Positions 8,857-17,639 of a DNA stretch of 33,122 nucleotides are shown piece by piece. The DNA is from Streptococcus pseudopneumoniae. Lineage in GTDB: Bacteria > Bacillota > Bacilli > Lactobacillales > Streptococcaceae. The stretch covers positions 1-33,122 of the forward strand of contig NZ_JWAJ01000012.1 in NCBI RefSeq assembly GCF_001068775.1, given 5' to 3'. The number at the start of each line of letters is the position of its first letter. Position 1 is the first letter of the stretch. Below the pieces are notes generated by a model. The model saw only the letters and a program-made list of their open reading frames with translations. It had not been told where the DNA came from and searched no databases. Both the position numbers and the translations under genes were made by a program.

Positions 8857-10214
8857 GGTCTTAGTTCTCCCATTCTAGTCATAGATTTAGCTTTGTTAAT
8901 CGTTTCTTGGTATTCATTCTGAGCGATGGAATCATAAACAATTCCTGCACCAGCCTGTACGTAGGCTGTTTTATTTTTAAGAATCATGGTTCGAATTGCA
9001 ATAGCAAAATCCATGTCTCCAGTTGCTGATAAGTAACCGATAGCTCCTGCATAGACACCTCGCTTCTCTGTTTCTAGTTCATAGATGCGTTTCATTGCCC
9101 GAATCTTTGGTGCTCCCGATACTGTTCCTGCCGGAAGTGTCGCCTTCAAGGCATCCATGGCAGTCAGTTCTGGTAATAAATGTCCCTTAACCACGCTGGT
9201 CAAATGCATGACATAGCGGAAAAGTTCGACTTCCATATACTTGGTTACTTGGACACTTGCTGTTTCAGCAATTCTACCGATATCATTTCGTCCCAAGTCC
9301 ACCAACATTCGATGTTCTGCCGTTTCCTTTTCATCAGAAAGTAGATCATTTGCTAAGGTCGCATCTTCCTCGTCATTGGCACCTCTAGGTCGCGTACCTG
9401 CAATTGGATTGGTTGTCACAATGCCATTTTTGACGGAAACCAAGCTCTCTGGACTGGCACCGATAATTTGATAATCTCCAAAGTCATAAAAGTAGAGGTA
9501 ATTTGATGGATTGGTCACTCGGAGATTTCTGTAGAAGTCAAAAGAATTTCCAGTTACCTCTGCGGAGAAGCGCTGACTGAGCACACATTGGAACATATCT
9601 CCGTTGCGAATCAAGTCGCGAGCTGTTTCTACCATTTCTTCAAATTTCTGAGGTGCAATATGTGGTCTAAACTGAAGTGGAGAAACGTCCAAATCTTCAA
9701 ATTCATTTGGAGCAGGGATTTTCAACTCCTCTAAAACCTGATCCAAAGCCACTTCTAGTTCTTCATTGCTACGATCACTGTAAAGAGCATCCTCGATGAT
9801 ATGAATTTTTTCTTTCTTGTGGTCAAATACCATATAACTCTCGTAAACAAAGAAATGCATATCTGGCGTCCCAATCGTATCCTCAGGAAGCTGACCAATT
9901 TCTTCATAAAGAGAAATCATGTCGTAACCGACAAAGCCAATCGCTCCACCACCAAAAGGTAGGTCTGAATGGTGCTGACTCTTATGAGTCACCTCATAGA
10001 GGAAATCCAAGGGGTCACGATCAATCACTTGACCATTTTGATATAGGACTCCATTCTCAAACTTAATCTCAAAAACTGGATTATAGGCCAAGATAGAAAA
10101 TCGAGCATTTTCCTTTTCTCTTGGGATACTTTCAAGTATGACCTTGTGTTGTCCGTTCAAACGAATATAAGCCAAGATTGGTGATAAAACATCTCCATGA
10201 ATGATTCGTTCCAT
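8853..10214 (-). CDS. trpE: Anthranilate synthase component I
   Basis: 453 residues from the ATG at 10214, which follows AAAGGGAAA. The open frame extends back into the T-box leader to 10316, but that extension reads through the terminator hairpin and is not protein. The N-terminal ILESIP segment corresponds to the LLES-type tryptophan feedback site. The chorismate-binding half is complete: AGTRPRGANDEED, HRMLVDLGRNDIGRIA, GTVSGAPKIRAM and the QAGAGIVYDS end. With TrpG it makes anthranilate from chorismate. It is the first gene of the trpEGDCFBA operon and is controlled by the T-box leader directly upstream. Confidence 0.97.
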   Translation of the reverse strand: MERIIHGDVLSPILAYIRLNGQHKVILESIPREKENARFSILAYNPVFEIKFENGVLYQNGQVIDRDPLDFLYEVTHKSQHHSDLPFGGGAIGFVGYDMISLYEEIGQLPEDTIGTPDMHFFVYESYMVFDHKKEKIHIIEDALYSDRSNEELEVALDQVLEELKIPAPNEFEDLDVSPLQFRPHIAPQKFEEMVETARDLIRNGDMFQCVLSQRFSAEVTGNSFDFYRNLRVTNPSNYLYFYDFGDYQIIGASPESLVSVKNGIVTTNPIAGTRPRGANDEEDATLANDLLSDEKETAEHRMLVDLGRNDIGRIAETASVQVTKYMEVELFRYVMHLTSVVKGHLLPELTAMDALKATLPAGTVSGAPKIRAMKRIYELETEKRGVYAGAIGYLSATGDMDFAIAIRTMILKNKTAYVQAGAGIVYDSIAQNEYQETINKAKSMTRMGELRP

Positions 10215-10260
10215 TGTAATTTCCCTTTCAGTTCTTCTTAAATTCCGTGTTGATTCTACA

Positions 10261-10292
10261 AAAAATCCCCACGCAAAATAACTTGCGTGAGG
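10261..10292 (-). terminator. T-box intrinsic terminator before trpE
   Basis: On the minus strand CCTCACGCAA pairs with TTGCGTGGGG (one G-U pair) and is followed by ATTTTTTG. This is the alternative fold to the antiterminator and lies 47 bases before the trpE start. Confidence 0.9.
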
Positions 10293-10490
10293 ACGAAATT
10301 CGCGGTGCCACCTCAATTATAGGATTTTTCCTATCTCTCATTCCTGTCTCAGATAGCTCCTGTAACAGGTTGTGCGATAAAGGGCACTCCCTTGAGAATT
10401 ATGTTTTCTTCTCTCATTTCAGATGGACCCAACCTTACAGCTTTCTCTGCTTGTTTTCAGCAACCACAAGCTCTCTGTGAGAGAAATCTC
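10261..10490 (-). ncRNA. T-box riboswitch, tryptophan type, trpE leader
   Basis: The conserved T-box AATTGAGGTGGCACCGCG is read at 10317-10300 on the minus strand. Upstream is a stem I region with typical GAGAGC and GCTGAAAACAAGC pieces. A UGG triplet (10431-10429, within UUGGG) in the 3' side of stem I is the likely Trp specifier. The bulge reads UGGC, which complements the GCCA end of tRNA-Trp. Uncharged tRNA-Trp would stabilise the antiterminator and allow transcription into trpE. No clear promoter is visible between this leader and the upstream trpB-like gene. Confidence 0.9.
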
Positions 10491-10507
10491 TGTATATTTT
10501 CCATCTT

Positions 10508-11686
10508 TTATTTTTTAGCTTCAAGGTAGTCTGCAATGGCAGCTACGTCCTTGTCTCCACGACCAGAGACATTGATGATGATAATCTCATCTTTACTTAG
10601 TTTTGGTGCGCGTTTGACTGCTTCAGCGATAGCATGTGAGCTTTCAATTGCAGGGATAATTCCTTCTGTTTTGCTTAATAAAAGCAAGGCTTGGACAGCT
10701 TCTTCGTCTGTCGCTGCTACATATTCTACTCGACCAGAGTCTTTAAAGAAGGCATGTTCTGGACCAACCCCTGGATAGTCCAAACCTGCTGAGATAGAGT
10801 AAACTGGCGCGAGCTCTCCATCTTCCTTAAAGACTGCATAGGTCTTCATTCCATCTACAATTCCGACACTACCCTTGGTCATTGTTGCTGCGTGTTTGTC
10901 GGTATCTAAACCGTGACCAGCAGCTTCTACTCCAACCAATTTGACTTCTTCATCAGCTACATACTGTGAAAAGGCACCGATGGCATTAGAACCACCACCT
11001 ACACAGGCAATAACGTAATCTGGCAGACGTCCTTCTTTTTCCAAGATTTGACGACGTGATTCTTCACTGATAACTTTTTGGAATTCATGGACAATGGTAG
11101 GATAAGGGTGAGGTCCCACAGCTGAACCTAGAACATAGAAAGCTTCAAGGTCATTCATCCATGCTCCAAAGGCTGCATCAACCGCATCCTTCAGAGTACG
11201 TGTTCCTGTTTCAACTGCGTGAACAGTTGCTCCCATCATCTCCATACGGAAGACGTTGAGACGTTGGCGTTCCACATCTTCTGCCCCCATGTAGACATCA
11301 CAGGCCATACCAAATTTAGCTGCAGCAGCTGCAGTCGCAACACCGTGCTGACCAGCTCCTGTTTCGGCAATGACACGTTTTTTACCCATGCGTTTAGCAA
11401 GAAGAATTTGTCCCAAAACGTTATTGAGTTTATGTGAACCAAGGTGGTTCAGGTCTTCACGCTTGAGATAAATCTTAGCTCCACCTAGGTGCTCTGTCAA
11501 ACTCTCTGCATAGTATAGCGATGTTTCACGACCTGAATAATCCTTCAAGTAATGGCGAAACTCAGCTAAAAATTCTGGATCATCTTTGTATTTTTCAAAT
11601 GTCACTTCCAATTCATCTAGCAAAGCCTGAATTGGTTCTGGTACAAAACTACCACCAAATTGTCCGAAATATCCTTTTGTTGTCAT
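10508..11686 (-). CDS. trpB: Second tryptophan synthase beta-like protein with its own T-box
   Basis: 392 residues from the ATG at 11686, preceded by AGAGGAAAA. The frame continues back through the terminator hairpin but that part is leader RNA. All core beta-subunit elements are present: PLP Lys86, AETGAGQHG with Glu108, [22 protein letters not shown] and VSGRGDKD. Differences from the operon TrpB are local: LGSHKLNN replaces TGAHKINN at the PLP lysine, RETSLYY replaces RETPLYY, and the [17 protein letters not shown] segment resembles the enterobacterial type rather than the neighbour. That suggests acquisition rather than a recent tandem copy. It may work as a second beta subunit, as a stand-alone indole-scavenging enzyme, or on a related substrate. 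Function beyond the family is not proven. Confidence 0.93.
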   Translation of the reverse strand: MTTKGYFGQFGGSFVPEPIQALLDELEVTFEKYKDDPEFLAEFRHYLKDYSGRETSLYYAESLTEHLGGAKIYLKREDLNHLGSHKLNNVLGQILLAKRMGKKRVIAETGAGQHGVATAAAAAKFGMACDVYMGAEDVERQRLNVFRMEMMGATVHAVETGTRTLKDAVDAAFGAWMNDLEAFYVLGSAVGPHPYPTIVHEFQKVISEESRRQILEKEGRLPDYVIACVGGGSNAIGAFSQYVADEEVKLVGVEAAGHGLDTDKHAATMTKGSVGIVDGMKTYAVFKEDGELAPVYSISAGLDYPGVGPEHAFFKDSGRVEYVAATDEEAVQALLLLSKTEGIIPAIESSHAIAEAVKRAPKLSKDEIIIINVSGRGDKDVAAIADYLEAKK

Positions 11687-11721
11687 AAATTTTTCCTCTT
11701 TTCTACTGTTTCCAAGATATG

Positions 11722-11765
11722 AAAAACGCCCACACACAGAATCTACTTCTGTGTGAGGGCGTTTA
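11722..11765 (-). terminator. T-box intrinsic terminator before trpB-like gene
   Basis: On the minus strand AACGCCCTCACACAGAA pairs with TTCTGTGTGTGGGCGTT around GTAGA, and a T-run follows. It is a very stable 17-bp stem with one wobble, stronger than the trpE terminator. Confidence 0.92.
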
Positions 11766-11974
11766 TAACGCGGTACCACCTCAATTGTAAAGAGACTATC
11801 CCCTTTACATCTCTGCCTTGTCTAACAACAAGTTGCACTGTAAGGTGTGCCTACCGAATTTTCATTGTTTCAAATTCATTTTTAAAATCAGCCCAATTTC
11901 ACTAGTTCCAACCACCTGTTCGCAGTAACCACAGGCTCCCTGAAGATTAAAATTAATTACTTTTCTGATTTGTT
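11722..11974 (-). ncRNA. T-box riboswitch, tryptophan type, trpB-like gene leader
   Basis: The T-box ACAATTGAGGTGGTACCGCG is read at 11788-11769 on the minus strand. Stem I lies upstream and contains a UGG triplet at 11895-11893, again within UUGGG, as the likely Trp specifier. The bulge reads UGGU, so pairing with the tRNA-Trp GCCA end would use a G-U wobble, unlike the trpE leader. The expected transcription start is about 11974. Confidence 0.9.
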
Positions 11975-11980
11975 GAGTTA

Positions 11981-12009
11981 ATTATATGCTATTGTTTTTT
12001 CTTTGTCAA
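11981..12009 (-). promoter_or_regulatory. Consensus sigma-A promoter of the second trpB
   Basis: TTGACA (12009-12004) and TATAAT (11986-11981) with a 17-bp spacer on the minus strand: a perfect consensus promoter. This fits control by downstream attenuation rather than by promoter strength, and it may also drive the trp operon by read-through. Confidence 0.92.
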
Positions 12010-12041
12010 CCGTTTTCATTCATTTTTTACTAATTTTTTTA

Positions 12042-13268
12042 TTAGTTTTTTGAGGAAGCAAGAACTTCTTCAGAAACTCTGACAAAAGTTTCAATGATAT
12101 AGTCTACTTCTTCATCCGTTAATTTCGTGTGAAGCGGTAATGTAATTTCATTTTCAAAGAAGGCATAGGCTCGCGGATAATCTGCCATATCAAAACCAAG
12201 ATTCTTATAGGCTGTCAAAAGTGGAAGCGGTTTGTAGTGAACGTTACTTGCGATTCCAGCCTTGGCCAATTCTTGAATAATTTGGTTGCGCTCTTCGAGA
12301 CTCGCACCTTCTACATGGGTAATGTAAAGGTGGCGACTAGATTCAACCGTATCAGTTTCATGTGCTAATGGATGAATACGAGTCCCTGCAAATCCACGGT
12401 CATAGCGGTCCACGATGTCCTTACGACGTTGTAGTAAGCCAGGATAACGATCTAGCTGAACTAGACCAAGTGAAGCCATGATATCTGTCATGTTGCACTT
12501 ATAGGCTGGTGTTACGATATCGTATTCCCATGAACCCAGTTGCATCTTGGCAAGAGCATCTTTTGTTTGACCATGAAGGGAAAGGATTTGGAATTCCTTG
12601 TACATTTCTTCATCGTCAATCGCTGGATTGGCTTTCCAAGTCGCACTTCCTCCTTCTGCAGTTGTAAAATTCTTAACTGCGTGGAAAGAAAATGATGTAA
12701 AGTCTGCAATGGAACCAGCTGGTTGTCCCTTATAGCTTGAACCCAAAGCATGGGCACTATCAGAGACAATCACAATACGGTTAAAGGCCTTTTGCCACTT
12801 GCTAGCAGCTGTAAAGAGATCGCGTTTCTTCTCAACAACTTGGAACAAACGTTCATAGTGACAGATAATCCCTGCAAGTTCAACTGGGATGATAACCTTA
12901 GTATTCTCAGTAATAGCTTGTTCAAGCTTGTCATAGTCCATTTCAAAGGTATCATCTTGGATATCAACCATAACTGGTGTCGCACCTACGTGAGTGATAA
13001 CACTACATGATGCTGTATAAGTCATAGCTGGAACGATGACTTCATCACCAGGTCCTACTTCAAGCACGCGCAAAATCAATTCAAGAGCTGCTGTTGCAGA
13101 GTTGAGGCAGACTGTCTTAGGTGTCTGAGTATAGAGAGATAAACGTCGTTCCAATTCTTTTGTCTTAGGACCTGTTGTAATCCAACCAGAACGAAGGGTA
13201 TCAGCTACTTCAGTAATTTCAGCTTCGGTAATATCGGGTGGTGAAAATGGAATATTATACTTTGTCAT
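12042..13268 (-). CDS. DegT/DnrJ/EryC1 PLP sugar aminotransferase
   Basis: 408 residues. The family pattern is complete: SGWITTGPKTKELE at the N-terminus, NSATAALELIL, VSDSAHALGSSYKG and the PLP lysine at about residue 199 in SFHAVKNFTTAEGG. Members transfer an amino group from glutamate to a UDP-keto-sugar. The gene lies 39 bases downstream of a phosphoglycosyl transferase gene on the same strand, which suggests work on a bacillosamine-like or other amino sugar for a surface glycan. No dehydratase or acetyltransferase partner lies next to it. An insert around residues 146-165 (KKRDLFTAASKWQKAF) lengthens the region before the PLP site. The exact substrate is unknown. Confidence 0.92.
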   Translation of the reverse strand: MTKYNIPFSPPDITEAEITEVADTLRSGWITTGPKTKELERRLSLYTQTPKTVCLNSATAALELILRVLEVGPGDEVIVPAMTYTASCSVITHVGATPVMVDIQDDTFEMDYDKLEQAITENTKVIIPVELAGIICHYERLFQVVEKKRDLFTAASKWQKAFNRIVIVSDSAHALGSSYKGQPAGSIADFTSFSFHAVKNFTTAEGGSATWKANPAIDDEEMYKEFQILSLHGQTKDALAKMQLGSWEYDIVTPAYKCNMTDIMASLGLVQLDRYPGLLQRRKDIVDRYDRGFAGTRIHPLAHETDTVESSRHLYITHVEGASLEERNQIIQELAKAGIASNVHYKPLPLLTAYKNLGFDMADYPRAYAFFENEITLPLHTKLTDEEVDYIIETFVRVSEEVLASSKN

Positions 13269-13307
13269 TGATTTACTCCTTTTACTGTATTCACTCTTGT
13301 GACTACT

Positions 13308-14000
13308 TTATTTTAAAACTTCAACTACAGTCTGGAACATGATCTTGATATCTCCGAAGAAATTAAAATCACGTAGGTAGGCTAGGTTAAAGTGCATTTT
13401 TTCTGGAAGGACTCTTTCCACATAAGCCTGGTCAACTGTCATACCTTTTGCAGTCATTTGACTGATGATGGCATCCTCATCCTTATAATTAATGCTGGCA
13501 AGCGATGTAATCCCCGCAGGTAAGAGCAAGGTAGCCATCATTTCAGGGCTATACTGCTCTGTGTAGCGTGGTACTTCTGGGCGGGTTCCCACAAAGGACA
13601 TCTCTCCTTTGAGGACATTGACCAATTGCGGCAATTCATCCAAACGAACACGGCGAATGAAATTTCCAACCTTGGTGATACGACTGTCATTTGCAGAAGT
13701 TACCAGACTTCCTTTTTTATCAGCATCGGTTACCATAGTCCGGAATTTCCATATCTTGAAATGACGGTTGTACTGGGTTACCCGCACTTGCTTGTAAATA
13801 ACTGGACCCTTGCTATCTAGCTTGATCCAGATGCTTAGAATCAGAAATAAGGGGGAGGTCAAGATTAACAAGACCAAAGCTAGAAACAAATCTAGACAAC
13901 GCTTGAAAATCAGTGAGCCTTTTCTTCTAGACACAAGCTGGTAGTATGGTTTTACCTCGCTCATTTGCATTTCTTGAGGTAGTTCATCCCATTTCAGCAT
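13308..14000 (-). CDS. Monotopic phosphoglycosyl transferase (bacterial sugar transferase)
   Basis: 230 residues. The ATG at 14000 is chosen because AGAGGAGA lies eight bases upstream. An ATG six bases earlier is too close to that site. A single re-entrant hydrophobic segment (RCLDLFLALVLLILTSPLF) precedes the catalytic domain, with KFRTM, the Asp-Glu dyad in RVRLDELPQL and GTRPEVPRY. Such enzymes move a phosphosugar from a UDP-sugar to undecaprenyl phosphate at the inner face of the membrane and start glycan assembly. Pairing with the aminotransferase resembles PglC/PglE of general glycosylation systems. Later glycosyltransferases are not in this window. Confidence 0.92.
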   Translation of the reverse strand: MLKWDELPQEMQMSEVKPYYQLVSRRKGSLIFKRCLDLFLALVLLILTSPLFLILSIWIKLDSKGPVIYKQVRVTQYNRHFKIWKFRTMVTDADKKGSLVTSANDSRITKVGNFIRRVRLDELPQLVNVLKGEMSFVGTRPEVPRYTEQYSPEMMATLLLPAGITSLASINYKDEDAIISQMTAKGMTVDQAYVERVLPEKMHFNLAYLRDFNFFGDIKIMFQTVVEVLK

Positions 14001-14047
14001 GCACATTCTCCTCTGTTTTTTATAGATAATCTTTATTAACATTCTAC

Positions 14048-14078
14048 ATTATACCACAAAATGAAAGAGGCGGTATAA
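14048..14078 (-). promoter_or_regulatory. Extended -10 promoter with dyad, glycan pair
   Basis: On the minus strand TGG-TATAAT (14056-14048) forms an extended -10 about 48 bases before the phosphoglycosyl transferase start. No good -35 is visible. A 7-bp inverted repeat (GGTATAA at 14072-14078 and TTATACC at 14049-14055 on the plus strand) overlaps the -10 and could be an operator. Confidence 0.5.
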
Positions 14079-14106
14079 GAAATCTGTGTTTTAAAGGAAT
14101 TCTCCC

Positions 14107-15849
14107 TTAGGACAGAGCACCTGCCTGCAAGCTATACATCTTGTGATAGGTTCCACCCAATGCTAGGAGTTCCTCATGGCTTCCCCTTTCGATGATGCGT
14201 CCCTTATCAAGGACATAGATACAGTTAGCGTCTTGAATAGTAGAAAGGCGATGGGCGATGGCAATGGTGGTCCGACCTTCTCTCATCTTAGCTAGGGAAT
14301 TTTGAACCAGAGCTTCTGTCTCAGAATCGATATTGGCTGTCGCTTCATCCAAAATCAAAATTTTAGGTTGACTGGCAACAGTTCTGGCAAAGGCAAGAAG
14401 TTGACGTTGACCCGTTGAAAAACTCGAACCACGCTCAGATACAGGGGCATCATAACCTAAAGGAAGGTCCTGAATGAAGGAATCTGCATCGACAAATTCT
14501 GCTGCAGCCTTGACTTGGTCATCGCTGATATCTTGATACATGGCGATATTGGACTTAATGGTCCCATGATAAAGGAAGGGTTCCTGTAGGACCAGCCCGA
14601 TGTTTTTTCTCAACTCCTCTTGACTGTACTCTCGAATATCCACACCATCTATGAGAACTCGTCCTGACTGAAATTCATAAAAGCGCATCAGAACATTAAT
14701 GATAGAAGATTTACCCGATCCCGTATGACCGACAAAGGCAATGGTTTCACCTTTATTGACGGTAAAGGAAATATCATCGAGAATTTGATGCTTCCCATCA
14801 TAAGAGAAGGACACATGCTCAAAGCGAATATTTCCTTCTTGGATCTCGGCTTTGCCATTTTCTTGGACAGGTTCATAGTTGGTCTCATCAATGAGTGCAA
14901 AGACACGACCTGCTGACACCATGGAAGTCTGAAGAGTAGAAAAATTCTGTGTCACCTCGATGAGAGGGTCAAAGAGACGGTTGATGTACTGGATAAAGGC
15001 GTACATAGTTCCTGCCGTTATTCCTAGATAAAGTCCGCGATAGCCAAAGTAAGCCATCAAAACCGCATATCCCAACAGCTTCAACAAACTCATAGCTGGA
15101 CGCAAAAAGAGAGAATCCAAGGCTACTGAACGGTTAGCGTAGACTAGGTGTTCCTGGTTTATCTCATCAAACTCTTCTTGCAGGCGTTTTTCTTGGTTGA
15201 AGGCTTGAATAATACGAATTCCTTCGATATTTTCTGCCAGCTTACTGTTAATATCTGACAGTAAACTTCTGGTTTTTTCAATGACCTTGACCGATTTTTT
15301 ACGGTAGAGATTGACCAAAAGGAAAATCAAAGGTAGGAAGAGCAAGACTAAAGCAGTCAGACGATAGTCCAGAACTAACATGGTATAAAGGGTCGTCACG
15401 AATATAAAGACTGCCGAGATAAAGCTAGATAAGATCCCCGAAAACATATCACTGATGGTCTCAGTGTCGTTGGTCAAACGAGAGACAATAGAGCCTGCAG
15501 GCGTTTTATCAAAGTAAGACATGCCTAGCTTCTCCATATTGGCAAAGGCATCACGTCGAATATCTCTAACGATACTGTAGGACACGCGCGCAAAGAGGAT
15601 GTTCCCCACATATTGGACAATGGTTTGAAGAATGTAGAGACCATAGTAAACCAACAAAACTGTAACAGCAAGCTGATTGAGATTATGTAGATACTGGTCG
15701 ATAAAGTGCGAAGCTACCAAGGGGATGATACTCTTGATAACAGTCGTCGTAAGGAGAAAAGCTAAGGCTAAAAAGGTTAGGAGACCATAGGGCTTAAGAT
15801 AGGACAACAAGCGTTTCAATACAGCCCATTGTTCTTGTTTATTCCGCAT
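14107..15849 (-). CDS. Heterodimeric ABC exporter, catalytic Walker B half
   Basis: 580 residues: six membrane segments (about residues 15-310), then a nucleotide-binding domain. Walker A is GHTGSGKSS, Walker B is ILILDEATANID with the catalytic Glu, and the switch His is in IAHRLST. The signature is altered to SFSTGQRQ instead of LSGGQ. Together with its partner (overlap 11 bp) this matches LmrCD/PatAB/TM287-288-type exporters, in which one composite ATP site is inactive. It probably expels drugs, peptides or lipids. The substrate is not evident. Start ATG 15849 follows AAAGGAG. Confidence 0.93.
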   Translation of the reverse strand: MRNKQEQWAVLKRLLSYLKPYGLLTFLALAFLLTTTVIKSIIPLVASHFIDQYLHNLNQLAVTVLLVYYGLYILQTIVQYVGNILFARVSYSIVRDIRRDAFANMEKLGMSYFDKTPAGSIVSRLTNDTETISDMFSGILSSFISAVFIFVTTLYTMLVLDYRLTALVLLFLPLIFLLVNLYRKKSVKVIEKTRSLLSDINSKLAENIEGIRIIQAFNQEKRLQEEFDEINQEHLVYANRSVALDSLFLRPAMSLLKLLGYAVLMAYFGYRGLYLGITAGTMYAFIQYINRLFDPLIEVTQNFSTLQTSMVSAGRVFALIDETNYEPVQENGKAEIQEGNIRFEHVSFSYDGKHQILDDISFTVNKGETIAFVGHTGSGKSSIINVLMRFYEFQSGRVLIDGVDIREYSQEELRKNIGLVLQEPFLYHGTIKSNIAMYQDISDDQVKAAAEFVDADSFIQDLPLGYDAPVSERGSSFSTGQRQLLAFARTVASQPKILILDEATANIDSETEALVQNSLAKMREGRTTIAIAHRLSTIQDANCIYVLDKGRIIERGSHEELLALGGTYHKMYSLQAGALS

Positions 15850-17584
15850 CTTCTTCTCCTTTCATTTCTAACTGTTGAGACTGGTAGGTTTGGGCGTACC
15901 AACCATCCAAAGCTAGTAAGTCCTCATGAGTCCCACGTTCGATAATCTGTCCATTTTGCATAACCAAGATCAAATCAGCGTGAACAACTGCACTGAGACG
16001 ATGGGCAGTGATGATAGTCGTTTTATCTTTGCGAGTTTCCTTGAGATTATCGATGATTGCGAACTCTGTCTTAGCATCCACAGCTGACAAGGAATCATCT
16101 AAAATCAAGATATCGGGATTTAAGATCATAGCCCGACTCATGGCCAGACGTTGCTTTTGTCCACCAGATAGACTAACACCTTTTTCCCCGATAACTGTGT
16201 CAAATCCCTGGGGCATGGCTTGAATGTCTTGATAGACTTGAGCCAACTTTGTCGCTTCTTCTACTGCTGAGAAAGGTAGGTCGGGATTTCCAAAGCGAAT
16301 ATTATTTATGATAGAACTGGCAAAAAGAAATTGGTCCTGTGGGACGTATCCCATCAAACTACGTAAGTCAGCTAGTCGATAGGCGCGAATATCATGACCA
16401 TTTAGATAAATAGCTCCTTTGTCAACTTCATACTCACGTAGGAGCAATTTAATCAAAGCTGTTTTCCCTGAACCAGTTTGTCCAACCAAGCCTAAGGTTT
16501 GCCCTTTTTCGAGACTAAAGTGGATATCTCTCAGCGTCTCCTCGTCTTCAAAGGCAAAACGATCAATGGCATAGTCTAAGCGCCCATTTTCAATCCCTTC
16601 AAGTGGAGATTCTGGATCTTTGACAGGTGACTCTTGGGACAAAAGACTCTCAATTCGTTGATAAGAAACCTTCCCTCTTTGAGTAATATTAAAGAGGAAA
16701 CCAATCGCCATCAAAGGCCAGACCAACATATCCAAGTAAGAGATAAAGGTGACCAGATTACCAACGGTTACTTGTCCTGCTTGCACCATAAAGGCACCGA
16801 CTAAGAGAGTTAAGGCATAGGAAGAACCAACAAAGAGTAGAACCATGGGGTCAAAGAGACTATCATATTTCATGGTTTGCAGATTCTTTTGGAAGGTCAA
16901 ATTATTGACTTCCTGGAAAGATGCCAATTCATCAGACTGATAGCCAAAGGACTTGGTTACCTTGATACCTGATACAGATTCTTGAACCTTATTGTTGAGT
17001 TCAGAAAAGGCTGCTTGTGATTCTCCGAAAGCCTTATGGGTCTTTCTCCCCAAACGACTAGTCGCATAGGCCATAAATGGCAAAGGTAGAATGGCAACCA
17101 AGGTCATCTGCCAAGAAATGCTAAAGAGCATAGTCAAGAGAGTCACCAAGGCTGTGATAGAGGCATCCACTGCCATCATGACACCACCACCTGCTAAACG
17201 AGTCAGAGCATTGATATCATTGGTTGCGTGAGCCATCAAATCCCCAGTCCGATAACTCTGATAAAAAGCGGGAGACATCCTTGTAAAATGTTCAAATAGT
17301 CTTGAACGCATGATTTGTCCAAGTCGGTAGGAAGTCCCTAGGATATACATACGCCAAACGTAACGCAGATAATACATCCCGAAAGCTGCCAGCAGGAGAT
17401 AAAAGAGATGGAGCAGGAGCTCATCTTGTGTTAATCGTCCCGAAGTAATGGCATCGATTACGCGCCCCATGACCATAGGTGGGATGAGGTTTAGTACAGA
17501 AACCAAAACCAAAGCTACAATTCCAACTAGGTAACGGCGTTTTTCTAATTTAAAAAACCACCAGAGTTTTTGGATGATGGACAT
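15839..17584 (-). CDS. Heterodimeric ABC exporter, degenerate Walker B half
   Basis: 581 residues from the ATG at 17584 (AAAGGAA upstream, with MSIIQKLWWFF as the N-terminus). It has six membrane segments, Walker A GQTGSGKTAL and canonical signature LSGGQKQRLAMSRA, but Walker B is ILILDDSLSAVD: Asp replaces the catalytic Glu. That loss pairs with the altered signature of the partner, so the degenerate site is built from this Walker B and that signature. The canonical signature here completes the active site of the partner. It is the first gene of the two-gene unit and is preceded by a long leader. The family includes multidrug efflux pumps. Confidence 0.93.
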   Translation of the reverse strand: MSIIQKLWWFFKLEKRRYLVGIVALVLVSVLNLIPPMVMGRVIDAITSGRLTQDELLLHLFYLLLAAFGMYYLRYVWRMYILGTSYRLGQIMRSRLFEHFTRMSPAFYQSYRTGDLMAHATNDINALTRLAGGGVMMAVDASITALVTLLTMLFSISWQMTLVAILPLPFMAYATSRLGRKTHKAFGESQAAFSELNNKVQESVSGIKVTKSFGYQSDELASFQEVNNLTFQKNLQTMKYDSLFDPMVLLFVGSSYALTLLVGAFMVQAGQVTVGNLVTFISYLDMLVWPLMAIGFLFNITQRGKVSYQRIESLLSQESPVKDPESPLEGIENGRLDYAIDRFAFEDEETLRDIHFSLEKGQTLGLVGQTGSGKTALIKLLLREYEVDKGAIYLNGHDIRAYRLADLRSLMGYVPQDQFLFASSIINNIRFGNPDLPFSAVEEATKLAQVYQDIQAMPQGFDTVIGEKGVSLSGGQKQRLAMSRAMILNPDILILDDSLSAVDAKTEFAIIDNLKETRKDKTTIITAHRLSAVVHADLILVMQNGQIIERGTHEDLLALDGWYAQTYQSQQLEMKGEEDAE

Positions 17585-17607
17585 AAAATTCCTTTCTAAT
17601 AACAAAT

Positions 17608-17639
17608 GGAAACCTGAGGCGACTGCCTCAGGTTTTTCC
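17608..17639. terminator. Stable stem-loop in the ABC exporter leader
   Basis: GGAAACCTGAGGC pairs with GCCTCAGGTTTTTCC around GACT. On the plus strand it ends in five T's and looks like an intrinsic terminator, yet no gene on that strand lies before it. On the minus strand it sits in the 5' untranslated RNA, about 24 bases before the exporter start. It could be an attenuator, an RNA-stability element or a block to antisense transcription. Confidence 0.55.

Noticed and set aside
10215-10316. N-terminal extension of trpE
   Set aside because: The extension crosses the T-box and terminator hairpin. A good ribosome-binding site supports the start at 10214.
11687-11779. N-terminal extension of the second trpB
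   Set aside because: It reads through the terminator stem of the T-box leader. [12 protein letters not shown] at 11686 is the normal family start.
12019-12041. ACTAAT/ATTAGT palindrome after the aminotransferase stop as a terminator
   Set aside because: The stem is only A/T pairs and on the minus strand it is followed by A's rather than T's, so it is not a convincing terminator for that gene.
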